A DNA stretch of 64,000 nt. Source: Cafeteria roenbergensis. Its lineage: Eukaryota > Sar > Bigyra > Bicosoecida > Cafeteriaceae. The notes below the pieces were generated by a model. It ran no database searches and was not told where the DNA came from. It saw only the letters and a program-made list of their open reading frames with translations. How positions within the stretch are numbered: the first letter of the stretch is position 1; each line of letters starts with the position of its first letter. Below, in pieces: positions 41,032 through 52,504 of this stretch. The stretch spans positions 1 through 64,000 of the forward strand of contig VLTN01000066.1 in the NCBI GenBank assembly GCA_008330645.1, read 5' to 3'. Both the position numbers and the translations under genes were made by a program.

Positions 41032-42470
41032 ATGGCAGCCTACCTGATGCGGGACAGCCGCGCCTTCACAGCCAGCAAGGCGGCTTTTCGCCAAGCCGAC
41101 CCCGTCGTCTTCGACAGCGACAGCGATTCCGACTGGGAGGCAAGTGCGAATGGCGGCTCCTTGCACGCCCGCGGGCCGCGGTCGCGAGTGCCTCGCGGTG
41201 GCGGCGCGGACTGGAACGACCGCAGAGCAACGGCTGCTCACAGCACTGATCCTGACCGGGACCCGGACGAGGCTGACCCGTCCCCGTCGTCGCCAGGCAC
41301 CAGGCGCCCATATCCACAACCCCGGTCGGCGGATCCGCGCTCGGGGGGGCTCGCTTCGGCAGGCTTCAGAGGTGTTTCGGCCTCCCTGTACGGCACTCAG
41401 GCTTGGGCGCCTGCGCCCCGAGCACCTCGCGACGACCCGCAAGACCCCGCCTCCACGCATGCGTTTGCCTCGCGTGCGGAGTCGCTGTGCGCCCATGACG
41501 GTCGGAGCGACTCTCAGCGTGCCGGCAGCGGCGGTAGCCGCAAGCTGGGCCCAACCCGCCAACGAGAGCCGATCGTGGCCAGGCCGGAGCACCTGCGGGC
41601 TGCTGTGGGGGCGCTGGGAAGGCCAAGAACCGCGGGCTCCTCACGCGCGCCGCCGTGCCCGTCCGTCGCCAAGCGCGGTCTCCAAGGCGGCCGATGCGTC
41701 ACCGTCGGCGCAGACGGGCCCGTTGTCCTGGACACTCCGGACGCCACGCCTGACGCCTCTGAGAGCGAGAAAGATCGCAGACTCCGCAGGTCCGGAGGAG
41801 GGCTGCTCAGCGACTCCTCGTCCTCCGAAGACGACGCAGAGCCGCCACCCGGCCGCCTGTCGGCTGCCCGCAGCGGGCCGCGGGGCGCTTCCGAGGAGCT
41901 TCGCGTTGCTCGAATCGAAGCCGCGATGCGGGTGGCGACATCGCTCAACGCCTCCCGCTCACAGCCATCCTCCCGTGGGGGCGGCTCGCCCGCTGTCTGG
42001 CGCTCGCGGGCAATCGAGGCTGCTGTGTCCGCAGCGGCAGAGCCCGGAACACCAGCCGACGCAGCGCGCATCCTGGCGCAGCCGGGAAGGCCCTCGCACC
42101 TGCTCGACCACCGACCACCGCCAGAGCCGCGCAGAACATTCCGGCGAGCTCGCGCGGAGGCTGCGGCAGCGGCGGTTGCTGCGGCAGCGGCAGCAGCAGC
42201 AACAGCGCCGGCCGCAGCCAACCCCTCCGCCAGCTCCAGTGCGGTTTCGCAACTTCAAGGCCGCGCGGGTGGTCTGGCCAGATCATCGCCCCCTTCCGCC
42301 TGGGTGACCGAGTCTCGCTCCGTGGCCAGTGTGAGGCCAGGCCGCCGCCGTGAATCCAGCTCGCGACAGTCAAGCCACAGGTCAACGGCCCCCTCGGTGG
42401 TGTCCCGGGCCGGCCGCCGGCTCGCGGCGCTTGCCGGTGACCTGTCCGACTCTAGCAGCAGCAGCGAGGG

Positions 42471-42502
<32 letters not shown>

Positions 42503-43617
42503 ACGAGCCTGACCAGGGGCCGTCGCTGCCGGCCGCGCTGCAACGCCGCCATGCGCTCAACAGGCAGGCGGCGCTGGCAGTGCAAGCGGATGCCGCTGCC
42601 CGCCAGCGGCGGCGCCAGTCCGCTCCCGGCAGAGCCGGTGTTCCGGCAGCTTCGTCCGTGCTCGGGAGAGGACCTGCCTCCGCTGCCAGCGGCATCAGCC
42701 GTGCCAGCGCCGCGAGGGGGGCGCTCGGCATCACAGCCCGGCTTGGCGAAACCGCCGACCCCGGCGCCTGGACTCCTGCCAGCAGCGGCATGCCCCTTCG
42801 CAGGTCGCTCTTCGCCGGGTCTCTGGCGGGGGGCAGCGTGGCCTCCGGGGCAGCGACGGGCGAGTCGGTGTCTCCGCTGCACGCTGCGCTGTGCGCCCTG
42901 GGTCAGGCTCCCTCGGCGACCCGCAGGCTTCGACTGCGGCGCAGCCGGCTTTCTACGGACTGGGGGGGCCGCGGCCCGCTGGAGGACAGCGCGAGCGCTG
43001 CGTGGGCGCTGCAGGAGGTCGAATGCGAGGACGACGCTGAGTCGTCCATTGCCGACTCCACGCCTGCCGGGCAGCCGCGGAACGGTCGACGCAGAGCTGC
43101 TCGGCCGGCGGCTGGTCTTGACGAGGGGTCGCTGGGTGGAAGCCAGTGCGTAGGGCTCTCCCCGCCGATGGAGTCGGTTCGCGAGGCTGCGGCAGCGGCT
43201 GCCGAGGCTGCTGGCCACGAGGGCTTTGCAGGGTCCCTGGCTGAGGCAAGCCTGAAGACGCTTCGAAGAGCGGCAGAAGGAGACGCCATTGCGCCCCGGA
43301 GCCCGACGCCAAGCCCTGAAACTGCCGCAGCAAGAGCCTGGCCGGGAATGACCATGCCGGGACTGCGCGCCGGTGGAGCAGGGAGCGGGGGCGACTCTGC
43401 AAGCCGCCCAGGAGCGGGCGCAGCCAGCCCGTTCGGTGCGAGCGAGGCGGCGGACCAGGACGTGTGCGTGGTGGAGGGGGTGCGGCTCTCTGGGGCAGCG
43501 GCGAGGCTCTGGGGAGTGGAGACGCGACGCCTCAACGCGCTGGCCAAGCGCCAAGCGGCAGCGCTGGTGCGAGATCAGGAAGACAGCGAGCGAGGCAGCG
43601 TGCCAGGGAGGCTGTGA
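41032..43617 (+). CDS. Uncharacterised large disordered protein
   Basis: 861 aa from the ATG at 41032 (MAAYLMRDSRAFTASKAAF). The frame is open far upstream across the C45 gene, but that part is a shadow frame. The protein is rich in Ser, Arg, Ala and Gly, with repeated Ser-Asp/Glu blocks (FDSDSDSDWE, LLSDSSSSEDD, LSDSSSSSEGG) that look like casein-kinase-2 sites, an Ala run and a Gly run, and only a few short patches that could fold (for example ADQDVCVVEGVRLSGAAARLWGVETRR at the end, split here for reading: conserved-looking hydrophobic positions are V, V, L, L, W). No domain recognised. Composition alone weakly supports it being real; length without stops counts little in DNA this GC-rich. 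Converges with the next large disordered protein. Confidence 0.5.
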
Positions 43618-44110
43618 CCGCCTGGGGGGGGGGACTCGCACTGCCACTGTGTGATGCGCTGACAGCATTGATGATGGAGCGCTGCGAATGCGCAAGCGGT
43701 CTCTTGCCTCCTCGGCGCAAGTGGAGGTGTGAACAGGCGCCTGGATTGGGTGCAATGAGAGGCACAGTGCGAGCGCGCAACGACCCGTGTTGAGCCACAC
43801 GGCATCCCGCCGCTCAGATCAGGGTGCCGGTTGGCGCAGGACTGCCTTCACCCAGACACGCTCAAGGCGACAGACAACACACGATGGCACAGCACCCGTG
43901 TGAGCAAAAAGACGTCACAGTCGCAACCCTGCGCACTCGGACGCTTGCCTACAAGCACGTCACACGTTGCAGCTCGCCAAGCTCGGAGGTGCAAGCCTCG
44001 CCGACTTGAGAGAGCCCTGCCTGGGGGCGGGAAGCCAATTGGGCTGCCTGCCTGCACCTCTCGGAGGCGGCACCCAGACTCCCATGCATCCTCAAGCCCA
44101 TGACGGCTCG
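43618..44110. other. Convergent intergenic region
   Basis: 493 bases between the stop codons of two large disordered-protein genes. Less GC-rich than its flanks around 43650-43990. No gene, RNA or repeat seen. Confidence 0.5.
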
Positions 44111-47100
44111 TCATGCCTCTGTGCGAGCCATGTCGCCGGGCGTCAAGCCGTCGAGTGACGGGCTCTCCGCTGCCCAGGCGTTTGGCGTCGCCACTGGCAA
44201 GCGGCTCCTGGACACGCCGCGCTCCAAAGAGAGAGGCAATCCGGCGTCCCGCTCAATGGCTCCGTGGCTCACTGGCGACATACCCAGAGCCGCCAGGCCA
44301 GGCTTCGGCACTGGCTCCCACCCTTGGTCGGCATCTTTGCTCTCCTTGCCTGCGGCAGAGCCCCACGCCGTGCCCCGCTCAGCGCTGACGGATATGCGCA
44401 GAGCATGGCCGTCTCGCGATCCGTCACCCTCGCCGTGAAAGGCGGTTTCAGAGCCAGCCTCCAAGCCTGCTGATGGCAAGGAAGGCCCGGCCAGCGATGC
44501 CGACGCCATTGACGTGCGGAAAGACGCGCCCCCACCGGACAGCCCGCCCCCCACAGAGGCCCTGCCTCCCGCAAGCTCCCCCCGCGACCACGGGCTGCTC
44601 GGCTTCGCAGCCCGGTGAGGCCAGCCTGCCGGCGCAGGCCGGAGTGCCTCCTCCGCCCCAGTGTCTTGCTCCCCTGCTCCCGGTAGACTGTGCCGCGAAC
44701 CGCTCACGAACAGAGACGGCGCCAGGCCGTGGGCCCCGCCGCTGCTGCTGACCAGTGGCAGAGACTTTGCTGCCGCCCTTGCGCCCTGGGAGCGCCCGCG
44801 CGACGCCCGGCGGCGGGCCGCCGGGCTCGGAACCCGCCCGCCGCTGCCACGCAGCCCTCTGGCTCTGGCCGGCGCAACGGACGCACTCTGGGGCGCGACC
44901 CCCTGCCCGGTGGGCGACGGGTCACCACCGCCGAGCGACGCAAGCGCCTTGCCGAGCGACAGCGACGAGCTGTCCAACGCAGCAAGCGGGACCACTGAGC
45001 AGCGCGACGCTCGCCCTGCCTCGCCGTCGACGCCGCGGACCTTGGCCGCTCGGCGGGTGCCCATCGCTGACGGCACGCCAGTCGCAGCGGACTGTGCCGG
45101 CGGACCCGCTGCGGGGTGGAAGCCGGCAGCGTCGGCAGGCTGGTCGACGACGTCGCCCGACGCAGCCGGGTTCGGCTGCTCCGGTGACTTGCCGTCCGCC
45201 TCTGCTGCCGGCTGGAGTCCGGCACGCTGGCCCTGGACGGAAAAGCCGGACTGCTGCTTGGGCGCAGTGGCGGTCTCTCCCCGGGCGCGCCCGGCCAGCG
45301 CGTTGCTGGACCCCCAGCCGCCCACTGCGGGCGGGATTGGCGAGGACGCGGGCTTCCATGCGCCTGGTTCCGGCCCCGCCAGAGGCGACAGCGCTGCCCT
45401 TGCAACCAGCCCGGACGGCAGCCCCATGGACCCCGCGGCCATTGCGCTGCCCCGATCCCTCACCACCGCCCGTGCGCCCGCCCGGCCCGACGGCAGGAAG
45501 TACCCTCCCGCTCCAGGAGAGCGCCTCCGCCCTCGCTGGAGAGCCTGTGGTCTCCGGCGCCGGTCCCGGTCGCTGCCGGCATTGCCTGGTTCGCCTGGGC
45601 GGCCTCGCGCTGGCCCTGCCGCCCGAGCCGCTGCTGCTGCCGCTGCCCGAGCCGCCGCCGCTTGCTCTGCAGCCAGGGACCGGGTCGCCTCTGCAGCCTC
45701 GGCCAACTCCTCCTCCGAGAACGGAGGCGGGCCCAGCGGGGTGAGCGGCCTGCGAATGACGTCGTTGCCCCTGCGAGTGGATCCCGCCGGCGACGCCGTG
45801 TCGAACGAACTAGACTCGCCTGGCTGTCGGGCTTGCTGCCGCACTGGGGTGGCTGGGAGCACGGCCAGCGCTGGCGCCGACGCGGAGCCGAGGGGTGCGA
45901 GCCGCGGCTGGGTCGCTTGCCCTGCGAGCCCCGGCGACGCTCCACGGCTGCGCCTGGGGTTGAAGGTCGAAGCCGCGCTGGGGCCCTTGGCGCCGCCCGC
46001 CGCGCTGCCGCCGGCCGCGCCGCGAGCAGCCGACTGCCCAGACGACGATGGAGGCGTGGGGCCGTGAAGACCCGCTCCGCCGATCACAAGCGTCCCAACG
46101 CGTTGCGAGTGGCCCTGCCGCCGCTGCTGTTGCCGTTGCTGCTGCCGTTGCTGCTGCTGCTGCTGCTGGCGGCGGGGGCGTCCGCTCTGCGGCACGGGCT
46201 GCGGGCGCGAGCGCAGCGCCGCTGCTGCAACGGCGCTGCTCGTGCTGGCATTCGGCGCCCCGTCAAGTGCGAGCGAGCCGAACGGCGATGCGGGCCTTGC
46301 TCGCGGTCCCCCGCCGGGGGCCTGCTGCCGCGCCTCCCCCAACAGCCGTCTCCTGCCCGCCGCTGCGTCGTGAACGCGCTGGAGGGCCGCGATGTCGGCT
46401 CTGGCCGCTGCATCGATGGCCGGTGCCAGCGCCGCTGCGAGCACCGGCAGCGACCGTGACAGCGATGCGCCCAGGCCGCGCAGCGGCAGGCCGGGCCCCG
46501 CAAACGATGCCTCAGCGCGGCTCGTCCCGGCTCGCTCTGCCGCCGAGGGCCCGCCTGGATCCGAGAGGCCGACGCTTGGCACTGGCTGCGGCGCCCCGGC
46601 CCTCCCCTCCACCAGTCGGCTCCGCTTGGCAAACGCGGACGGCGGCTCTGCCGCACGCGGGGCGCGACCTCGGGTGCCCGCTCCCCTGGTGATGGGCAGC
46701 GCGCGCTGGACTCCCGGGGACGACGGCGGCGAAATCGTGCTGGCTCTGCCGGCAGCAGCGCTCGGCTGCAGGGGCAGCAGCGCGCCCGAGGCGGCGAAGG
46801 CAGGAAGCTCCAGGCTCCGCCCTCGGACGTCCGCTGCCTCCAGCGCCGCGCCGCCGATGTCCGCCTCGCCGTGCCAGAGGCCGTCGTGGTCGGCCCCTGG
46901 GTCGGCGGAGAAGCCCCCAGAGGCCAGGCTGCGGAGCGAGGGCGCAGGCGATGGCGGAGACAGTGCCCCCCTCGCCCGCCCAGCGGTGCTGCTGCTGAGG
47001 CCGACACCAGGGGTATCCGCGGGCTGTGAACCGGCCCGAAGAAAGCGTCCGAGCGACGCGGTGTGGCGCATGGGACTGACGGGGCTGTCGTCCTGGGCGG

Positions 47101-47839
47101 CGGCTGTTGCCGCGTCCGTCGGCTGAGGGAGGCCGCGCCGCTGCAGGCGGACTTTGCTTGCCCGGGTGGCGATGCTGCGGGGAAGGCGGCGGCCAGGACC
47201 GACGGCTCCCGTGCTGCTGCCGGCTGCAAGCGGCACGGGGCCCGCTGAGGCACCTGCTGCCGTCGCGACAAACAGGCCGCCGGCATGCGGGTCGCTCGCC
47301 GGCGTGGCGCGGCCGGCGCTTGTTCGTAGGCCGGCCGCTGCTGCGACGCTGTCGGGGCTCCCTTGCGTGTAGCTCGAAGACCTGCTGGGGGAGTCTGCTT
47401 GCTGCGGGCTGCCCGCCGCGGCACCCCAAGCGCGCTCGTCGGGGCACGACCGCAGCAGCGACCCGACGAGGTCCGGATCGGGGGCAGCCCGGACCGCGCG
47501 GCCGCCCTCAGCGGGTACGGATCCGGCGCTGCTTGCTGGGCCGGCGGGGGCAGCTGGCTTCTTCCTCCTGGGCGGGGGCGCCGCCGCTGGCGTGGCTGCA
47601 GGCCTGGGCTGCAACCCGGCATCGGGCAGCGCGGTGCCTGCAGCGAGGTCGACGCTGTGCAGCGAGGCCTCTGCGAGGGAGCCCTCTGTCGCTGCCTTTC
47701 TGGCTGCTGCCGCGGCGGCGCTCCCGCCAGGGACAGTGGGAGCCTCGCGGGGCGCGCCGGCCTTGCCTGACGAGTTGCTCTCGCCGGCAGCGACTTGCTG
47801 CTTCACGCTGCCCACGGCGAGGGCCGCGGCCGGGTCCAT
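44111..47839 (-). CDS. Uncharacterised large disordered protein with poly-Gln tract
   Basis: 1,242 aa from the ATG at 47839 (MDPAAALAVGSVKQQ); the frame is open 321 bases farther upstream. Nearly all is low complexity, rich in Ala, Gly, Ser, Pro and Arg. A Gln/Arg tract lies near residues 557-574, and one predicted helix-rich patch precedes it (LAAALAPAIDAAARADIAALQRVHDAAAGRRRLL, hydrophobic every 3-4 residues). Short SP and RS-like motifs recur (RHTASLGRF, SPPSSPGV), compatible with a phosphorylated scaffold. No known domain is visible. Head-to-head with the anoctamin gene across 783 bases. Confidence 0.5.
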   Translation of the reverse strand: MDPAAALAVGSVKQQVAAGESNSSGKAGAPREAPTVPGGSAAAAAARKAATEGSLAEASLHSVDLAAGTALPDAGLQPRPAATPAAAPPPRRKKPAAPAGPASSAGSVPAEGGRAVRAAPDPDLVGSLLRSCPDERAWGAAAGSPQQADSPSRSSSYTQGSPDSVAAAAGLRTSAGRATPASDPHAGGLFVATAAGASAGPVPLAAGSSTGAVGPGRRLPRSIATRASKVRLQRRGLPQPTDAATAAAQDDSPVSPMRHTASLGRFLRAGSQPADTPGVGLSSSTAGRARGALSPPSPAPSLRSLASGGFSADPGADHDGLWHGEADIGGAALEAADVRGRSLELPAFAASGALLPLQPSAAAGRASTISPPSSPGVQRALPITRGAGTRGRAPRAAEPPSAFAKRSRLVEGRAGAPQPVPSVGLSDPGGPSAAERAGTSRAEASFAGPGLPLRGLGASLSRSLPVLAAALAPAIDAAARADIAALQRVHDAAAGRRRLLGEARQQAPGGGPRARPASPFGSLALDGAPNASTSSAVAAAALRSRPQPVPQSGRPRRQQQQQQQRQQQRQQQRRQGHSQRVGTLVIGGAGLHGPTPPSSSGQSAARGAAGGSAAGGAKGPSAASTFNPRRSRGASPGLAGQATQPRLAPLGSASAPALAVLPATPVRQQARQPGESSSFDTASPAGSTRRGNDVIRRPLTPLGPPPFSEEELAEAAEATRSLAAEQAAAARAAAAAAARAAGPARGRPGEPGNAGSDRDRRRRPQALQRGRRRSPGAGGYFLPSGRAGARAVVRDRGSAMAAGSMGLPSGLVARAALSPLAGPEPGAWKPASSPIPPAVGGWGSSNALAGRARGETATAPKQQSGFSVQGQRAGLQPAAEADGKSPEQPNPAASGDVVDQPADAAGFHPAAGPPAQSAATGVPSAMGTRRAAKVRGVDGEAGRASRCSVVPLAALDSSSLSLGKALASLGGGDPSPTGQGVAPQSASVAPARARGLRGSGGRVPSPAARRRASRGRSQGARAAAKSLPLVSSSGGAHGLAPSLFVSGSRHSLPGAGEQDTGAEEALRPAPAGWPHRAAKPSSPWSRGELAGGRASVGGGLSGGGASFRTSMASASLAGPSLPSAGLEAGSETAFHGEGDGSRDGHALRISVSAERGTAWGSAAGKESKDADQGWEPVPKPGLAALGMSPVSHGAIERDAGLPLSLERGVSRSRLPVATPNAWAAESPSLDGLTPGDMARTEA
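46121..46172. repeat. CTG/CAG-rich coding microsatellite (poly-Gln on minus strand)
   Basis: CTGCTGTTG and CCGTTGCTG units in tandem. Read on the minus strand they encode runs of Gln broken by Arg in the disordered protein. Confidence 0.9.
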
Positions 47840-48622
47840 TCGGCGCAGCACGCTCAGCCCTGCGCTCTGGCTCCGCCTCGGGCGCTCGAACTGTGGCCGC
47901 CTGGGGCCTGCGCCACGGACGCACTCCAGGCCAGCCGCGGCGCGGGCTGCTCGAGCACAACGCCTAATGTCAGCTCTGCCGGCAAGCGCAGGAGCCGTGA
48001 GGTGAACTGGCGCGCCACACCGGCCCGCCCCCCCCCCCCCGAGCAATGGCTTGATGTTGCGAGCTCCACAGGGTGCGCATTTCACCTGTTTCGTGGCCTG
48101 CCTCGACTGCGCACAAAATTGCGGCAGAAGCGGATGATGTCCCGAGGGGCAGTGCAGCACTCACTGACGCTCAGACAGGGCGAGCTGTGGGAGCGAGCCA
48201 AGTGTAAGCGGCGATGGTCGAATCGCCGCACAGCCGCTTTGGCGCTGCTGTGCTACCCGTGCGTGGCTCACGACCGAAACTGTGCCACGCACGAGCCGGG
48301 AGTGTCGGCCGCAGGCGAGACCGTGTCTTGACAAGCGCGCCACTCGCCGGTGCGCGGCGTGGCAGCGGGCACAAGGCGGCAGAGTGCAGGTGCTCGCGTT
48401 TGGCACTTGCTCGCCGACAGGTCGCCTGCCTCGTGACTCGGGCGCGAGCCTGCCGGAGGAGCGGCGCGAGCGGCGCGCAGAGCTGCCGGGGATGAATGGC
48501 GAAAGAAAGCAGGCGCGTCGGCTGTCCAGCAACGGAAGAAACGCCACACTCGACCCGCAAGCCACCCGCGCCGTGTTGACCGCGGGACGGACTGCCAACT
48601 CCGGAGTCGACCTTGCGAACAA
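47840..48622. promoter_or_regulatory. Divergent region between disordered protein and anoctamin
   Basis: 783 bases between opposed start codons. Contains a C run near 48030-48040. Open frames on the minus strand continue into it but show no homology I recognise, so I treat it as leaders plus promoters. Confidence 0.45.
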
Positions 48623-51600
48623 ATGGCTGCGACCCCATCCGCGGGGGGCGTGCCAGCGTCGCCTGGAGGCCCTGACGCGGACTCGGACAGGCTTGGTCAC
48701 TTGATTTTGGTTGTGCCTCGCCGCTCGCTGCCATGGCTGAAGAAGCAGCTGCTGCCTCGCGCCAGGGCTGCCGGTGAGTCCCTTCGGCTTGCTCTCGAAA
48801 TTGCTTCTTGTGTGGCGCCAGTCCGTGCGCGCCAAGGGCGGCAGCGAGGGCGGATGCAGCCGCAACCGCTCTGCCGCGGCCTCTGGCGCGGCACCGGCGC
48901 GCTCGCTTGCGGTGCAGCCTTGCGTTGCCGCTGCAATCGTCGTGCAGGTGCCAGCGTGTTCGAGTGCTCCCGCCACGAATCCTCTGGCCGCAGGCCTCAT
49001 CCTCGACTCGGCGCTCGGAAGCGACGGCCAAACCACCTTCGTGCGTGTTTCCGCCACCGAGGCCCGCCTGCTTCGCGAGGCTCAGCACGTGGGCGAACCG
49101 TGCCAGCTGGACAGCGCTGCTCTCCGTGACGCAGACATTCGGGTGAACGACCGGCTGCAATCGGCCGGCGTCACGTTTGGTCTGGGCGAACCGGTCCGCC
49201 CTCCTCCCTGCTGCGGCCTCTTGAGCTGCTGCCGGTGCTGCAGGGCCCTGGAAGCATGCCCACAATGCTGTGGCAGCCGCGGGGTTGCCGTGACGGCGCC
49301 GATGGGCCCAGCCCTGCCGCCAAAGCTGCCTCGGCACCAGCTGGCCATTCCCAAGCTCGGCACTCGCAACCCTTGCCGAGCCTGCGTCCCTCGCCTGCTG
49401 GCGGACATCCTCTGCCCACTCCCCCTGGATCCGTACAGCCACATTTACGCGCCTCTGGTGGCAGAGGGCTCGCCGTCGGACCCTCGCACGTCGCTGTACT
49501 ACGTCCACAAGACCACCGGTTCGGTGCTCAGCAACAGCGCCGCGCTTCGCATGCTGGTGTCGATCCTGGAGGGCCCCACAGCCGACGGGGGAGCGGGAGC
49601 TGGGTCGTTGGGTCGGCTGCAGAGCAGCGGGCGCCTGACTGGCTGGTTCCCGGGGCGGCTGGTGGGCAAAGAGGCCAAGCTTGCGCGGTCCTGGGGCGCG
49701 CTCGTGCCCCTGTGCTGCCAGCCTCTGGACCAGGTACACTCCCTGTTCGGCAGCAAGGTGGCGCTGCACTTTGCCCTCATCGCGTTCATCGCGTCTGTCC
49801 TGGTGCTGCCTGCGCTCGTGGGCGCCGCGGCGTTCGTTCACCAGCTGGTGGTGGTCAGCCCCTCCAAGGTCGCGTGGGCGCCTCTGTTTGCACTGATGGT
49901 CATCATGCTGCTGGGCGTGGCTACGAAGCTCTGGCGCCGTCGTGAGAAGCGGCTCGCCATGCGCTGGGGCCTTCTCAACGCCCGGAAGAAGCCGCTGCTC
50001 CGCTCGGAGTTCAAGCAGCCGCACCGTCGCCGCCGCTCGCCGATCACGGGTAGGCCCTCCTACCTGCAGTCAGCCCGCGAGCGCAGCACGCGGTCCTGCT
50101 GCGCGGCCAGCTGCACAGCCACCGCCATGGGAGTCGTCGTCGTTGTGACCCTGTCCACTTTCCTCGCCCGCGTTGCGCTGGGATCCCTCGAGCAGCAAGG
50201 CCTCATCGAGCCCTCCTGGTCCGGCTACGCGTCCTCCGTCATCGGCGCGGTGGTTGTGACGGTCACCCAGCTCCTCTACAGCCGCATGGCTGTTTGCCTC
50301 ACAAACTGGGAGAACCGCCCCACGGACGTGGAGCACGACGCAAGCCTCATCTGCAAACAAGGGGTCTTCAACGCTGTAAACGTGAGTCCTACCCCTGCTC
50401 GCCCTCTGTGGCGGCAAATTGCACGCGTCGCCCCATGCGCCACTGCCCCTCCCTTTCCCCACGCGACTGTGCTGCTGCTGCCCTGGAGTCTGTCCCGCCC
50501 GCCCGCCTTTTCGGGGCCCCCCTTCCCCAACCGGGCAGGCGCAAGAGTCAACGTACAGGCTGCGCTGCCGGCCTCATCATTGTCCCTGTGGCGACTGGTG
50601 GCTCGCAGGTGTCGTTTGCGCTCCTGTGGACAGCCTTTGCGCAAACGCGCGCGTCCCTCATCTTCAGCGGGCGCATCGAGCCGTGCTCTCCGGGGCCGGA
50701 CGGCTCGCCCGACTGCATGGTGCAGCTCCAGGCGCAAGTGGCGTCGCTGCTTCTCACCAAATTTATTCTGGGCAACGTCACCGAAGTCTTGCTCCCCTGG
50801 CTGATGGAGCACTGGACGCACGTGCTCTGCTGTAGCCTTCGCAAGTGCTTCCCACGGTGTTGCTGGTGGTGCTGCTGCGGGTGTGGCAACGCCCCGCGCC
50901 ACCGGGTCAAGGCACCCGCTGGCTCCAAGCCAGCAGAAGCCGGCGCGTCCGGCGGCACGCCAGCAGCAGCGTCCGCATCCGGGGCGGGCTCCGCAGTTGC
51001 CCTTGAAGACATCGAGTCCTCTGGGCACCAGCCCCGCGATGCAGCTGGAGACACCCCTACAACTGTCCGGCTGCGCGGGCCGGGCAGCACCAGCAGTGCT
51101 TGGGCCGACGGCGAGGGCATTCTCGCGGGGACCAACCTGCACATGGCCGAGGCGGACGCCGACCTTGCCGCATTCGACCCTTCGCCAGAGATGCACGAGG
51201 TGTTGGCGGTGTTGACCATTGCTGTGCTTTTCGTCGTGGCGTTCCCTCTGGCTCCGCTTGTGGCCATCGTCTACCTGGCCTCGGAGCGCCTCGTGGACTC
51301 TGACAAGCTGCTCCGCGCCGCCTCCCGCCCGCTGCCCGAGGACATTCCGAGCATGGGATCCTGGGTGGCGCTGCTGGACGCCATCACTCGCGCGGCCGTG
51401 GTCGTGAACGCTGGCGTCGTCTTCTTCACGGAGGGCCGAACAGACATCTCTGGCACGTCGGCTGGGTTCCCGGGGCTGTTCGGCGCCATCTCCAGCTCCG
51501 AGCAGCGTCTGACAGCGTTTGTGGCGGTCGAGGCGTGCGTCTTGGGGGCTCTCTGGCTCCTCGGAGTTGTCGTGTCGGATGAGCCGCCAGAGGTTACGCT

Positions 51601-51841
51601 GCAGGCATCGAGGCAAGCGTACCTTATTGCGAAGCACATCCACGACGCACCCACCCCGAGCGCTCCAGGACACGAGCGCGACCAGGAAGAAGAGGCAGCT
51701 GCTGCCGTGGCCGACGCGGAGGACCCGGATCCCGCACCAGACGCCGAAGATGCCGAGGGCCACGCCGACAGCAGCAAGCCCGAGTCAGCAAGATCATTGG
51801 GTCCTGATGCAAGTGCGATTGTCGCTTCAGACGTGGCGTGA
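48623..51841 (+). CDS. Anoctamin / TMEM16 family membrane protein, three exons
   Basis: Exons 48623-48773, 48994-50381 and 50609-51841 (donors GTGAGT, acceptors CGCAG) give 923 aa. The N-terminal cytosolic domain (LGHLILVVPRRSLPWLKKQL, then RVSATEARLLREAQHVGE) resembles ANO10-type anoctamins. At least nine hydrophobic segments follow, with family hallmarks: SLFGSKVALHFALIAFIAS, a LFALMVIML...LWRRRE block, the SRMAVCLTNWENRPT block, VSFALLWTAFA at the exon junction and AFPLAPLVAIVYLASERL. Acidic residues match the Ca2+-site pattern of TMEM16A: Glu707/Glu710 (PEMHEV) and Glu739/Asp743 (ASERLVD). Members are Ca2+-activated chloride channels or lipid scramblases; which one is open. Two Cys clusters (near 49205-49275 and 50828-50888) are unusual. 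C-terminus is acidic. Confidence 0.88.
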
Positions 51842-52090
51842 GCAAGCCTCGCCGACTTGGCGTCTGTAGCCTTTGAGTTTGCCCCTCCTCAGTCTGTCGA
51901 AAACCGCCGAGCCAGCCGGCTGCGTCGCGCGCAATGCCACCGAGCGAACGCATTGGAGCAGCATAAAAACCCGCGACGGCCATCAGAGGGAGGATCTGGG
52001 TCGGACAAAGAGGGCGAGCGGCAGCCGACCCGCCAAACTCAATTTAATCATAATTCTATATGCAACTTTGGGATCCATTGTCATCTCTAC
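51842..52090. promoter_or_regulatory. AT-richer upstream flank of the tRNA-Pro cluster
   Basis: 249 bases after the anoctamin stop. Base composition falls towards 52040-52090, with a TATA-like TCTATATGCAA about 35 bases before the first tRNA and a TCATCTCTAC box next to the gene that recurs before tRNA copies 2 (one base changed) and 5. Confidence 0.5.
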
Positions 52091-52162
52091 GGGTCGCTGG
52101 TCTAGTGGTATGATCATCGATTAGGGTTCGATGAGTTCCGGGTTCGATTCCCGGGTGACCCC
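52091..52162 (+). tRNA. tRNA-Pro (anticodon AGG), copy 1
   Basis: 72 nt, no intron. Acceptor GGGTCGC pairs with GTGACCC (one G-T), discriminator C. D-arm A box is TGGTCTAGTGGTATGATC; anticodon stem ATCGA/TCGAT encloses loop TTAGGGT with anticodon AGG (read as IGG); T arm CCGGG-TTCGATT-CCCGG includes the B box. Followed by ATTTTTGCC and a T run, a Pol III terminator. CCA is not encoded, as is usual in eukaryotes. Confidence 0.97.
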
Positions 52163-52504
52163 ATTTTTGCCTTTTTTTCCAGTGCCTTGTTCGCCGCTCG
52201 TGGACTGCAGCGGCGGGCGAGAGGAACTGCAGCGAGAGAAATTGTTCGTGATGTTTTCCAACGCAAGCCACGATGGGTGGCTCGCGGCCTCCCCTCTGGT
52301 GCTGTCCTACAGGTTCACGCCCCCGTTCGGAGCTTTCGCGTTCCTCTGCCTTTTCGAGATGCACAGCACACCGAAGAGCACCCCCAGCTCCTCGTGAGCG
52401 AGGAGACTCTCGGACCGGAGGGCATGGACAGCGCACAGCCGGACACGGCCCTGAGTCAAACTGAGTGCGAAGCAAAAACAACTGCGAAAGCAAAAGGCAA
52501 AAAT
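52163..52504. other. Spacer between convergent tRNA copies 1 and 2
   Basis: 342 bases. T-rich terminators of both tRNA genes lie at its two ends. The middle is GC-rich and carries no feature I recognise. Confidence 0.6.
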
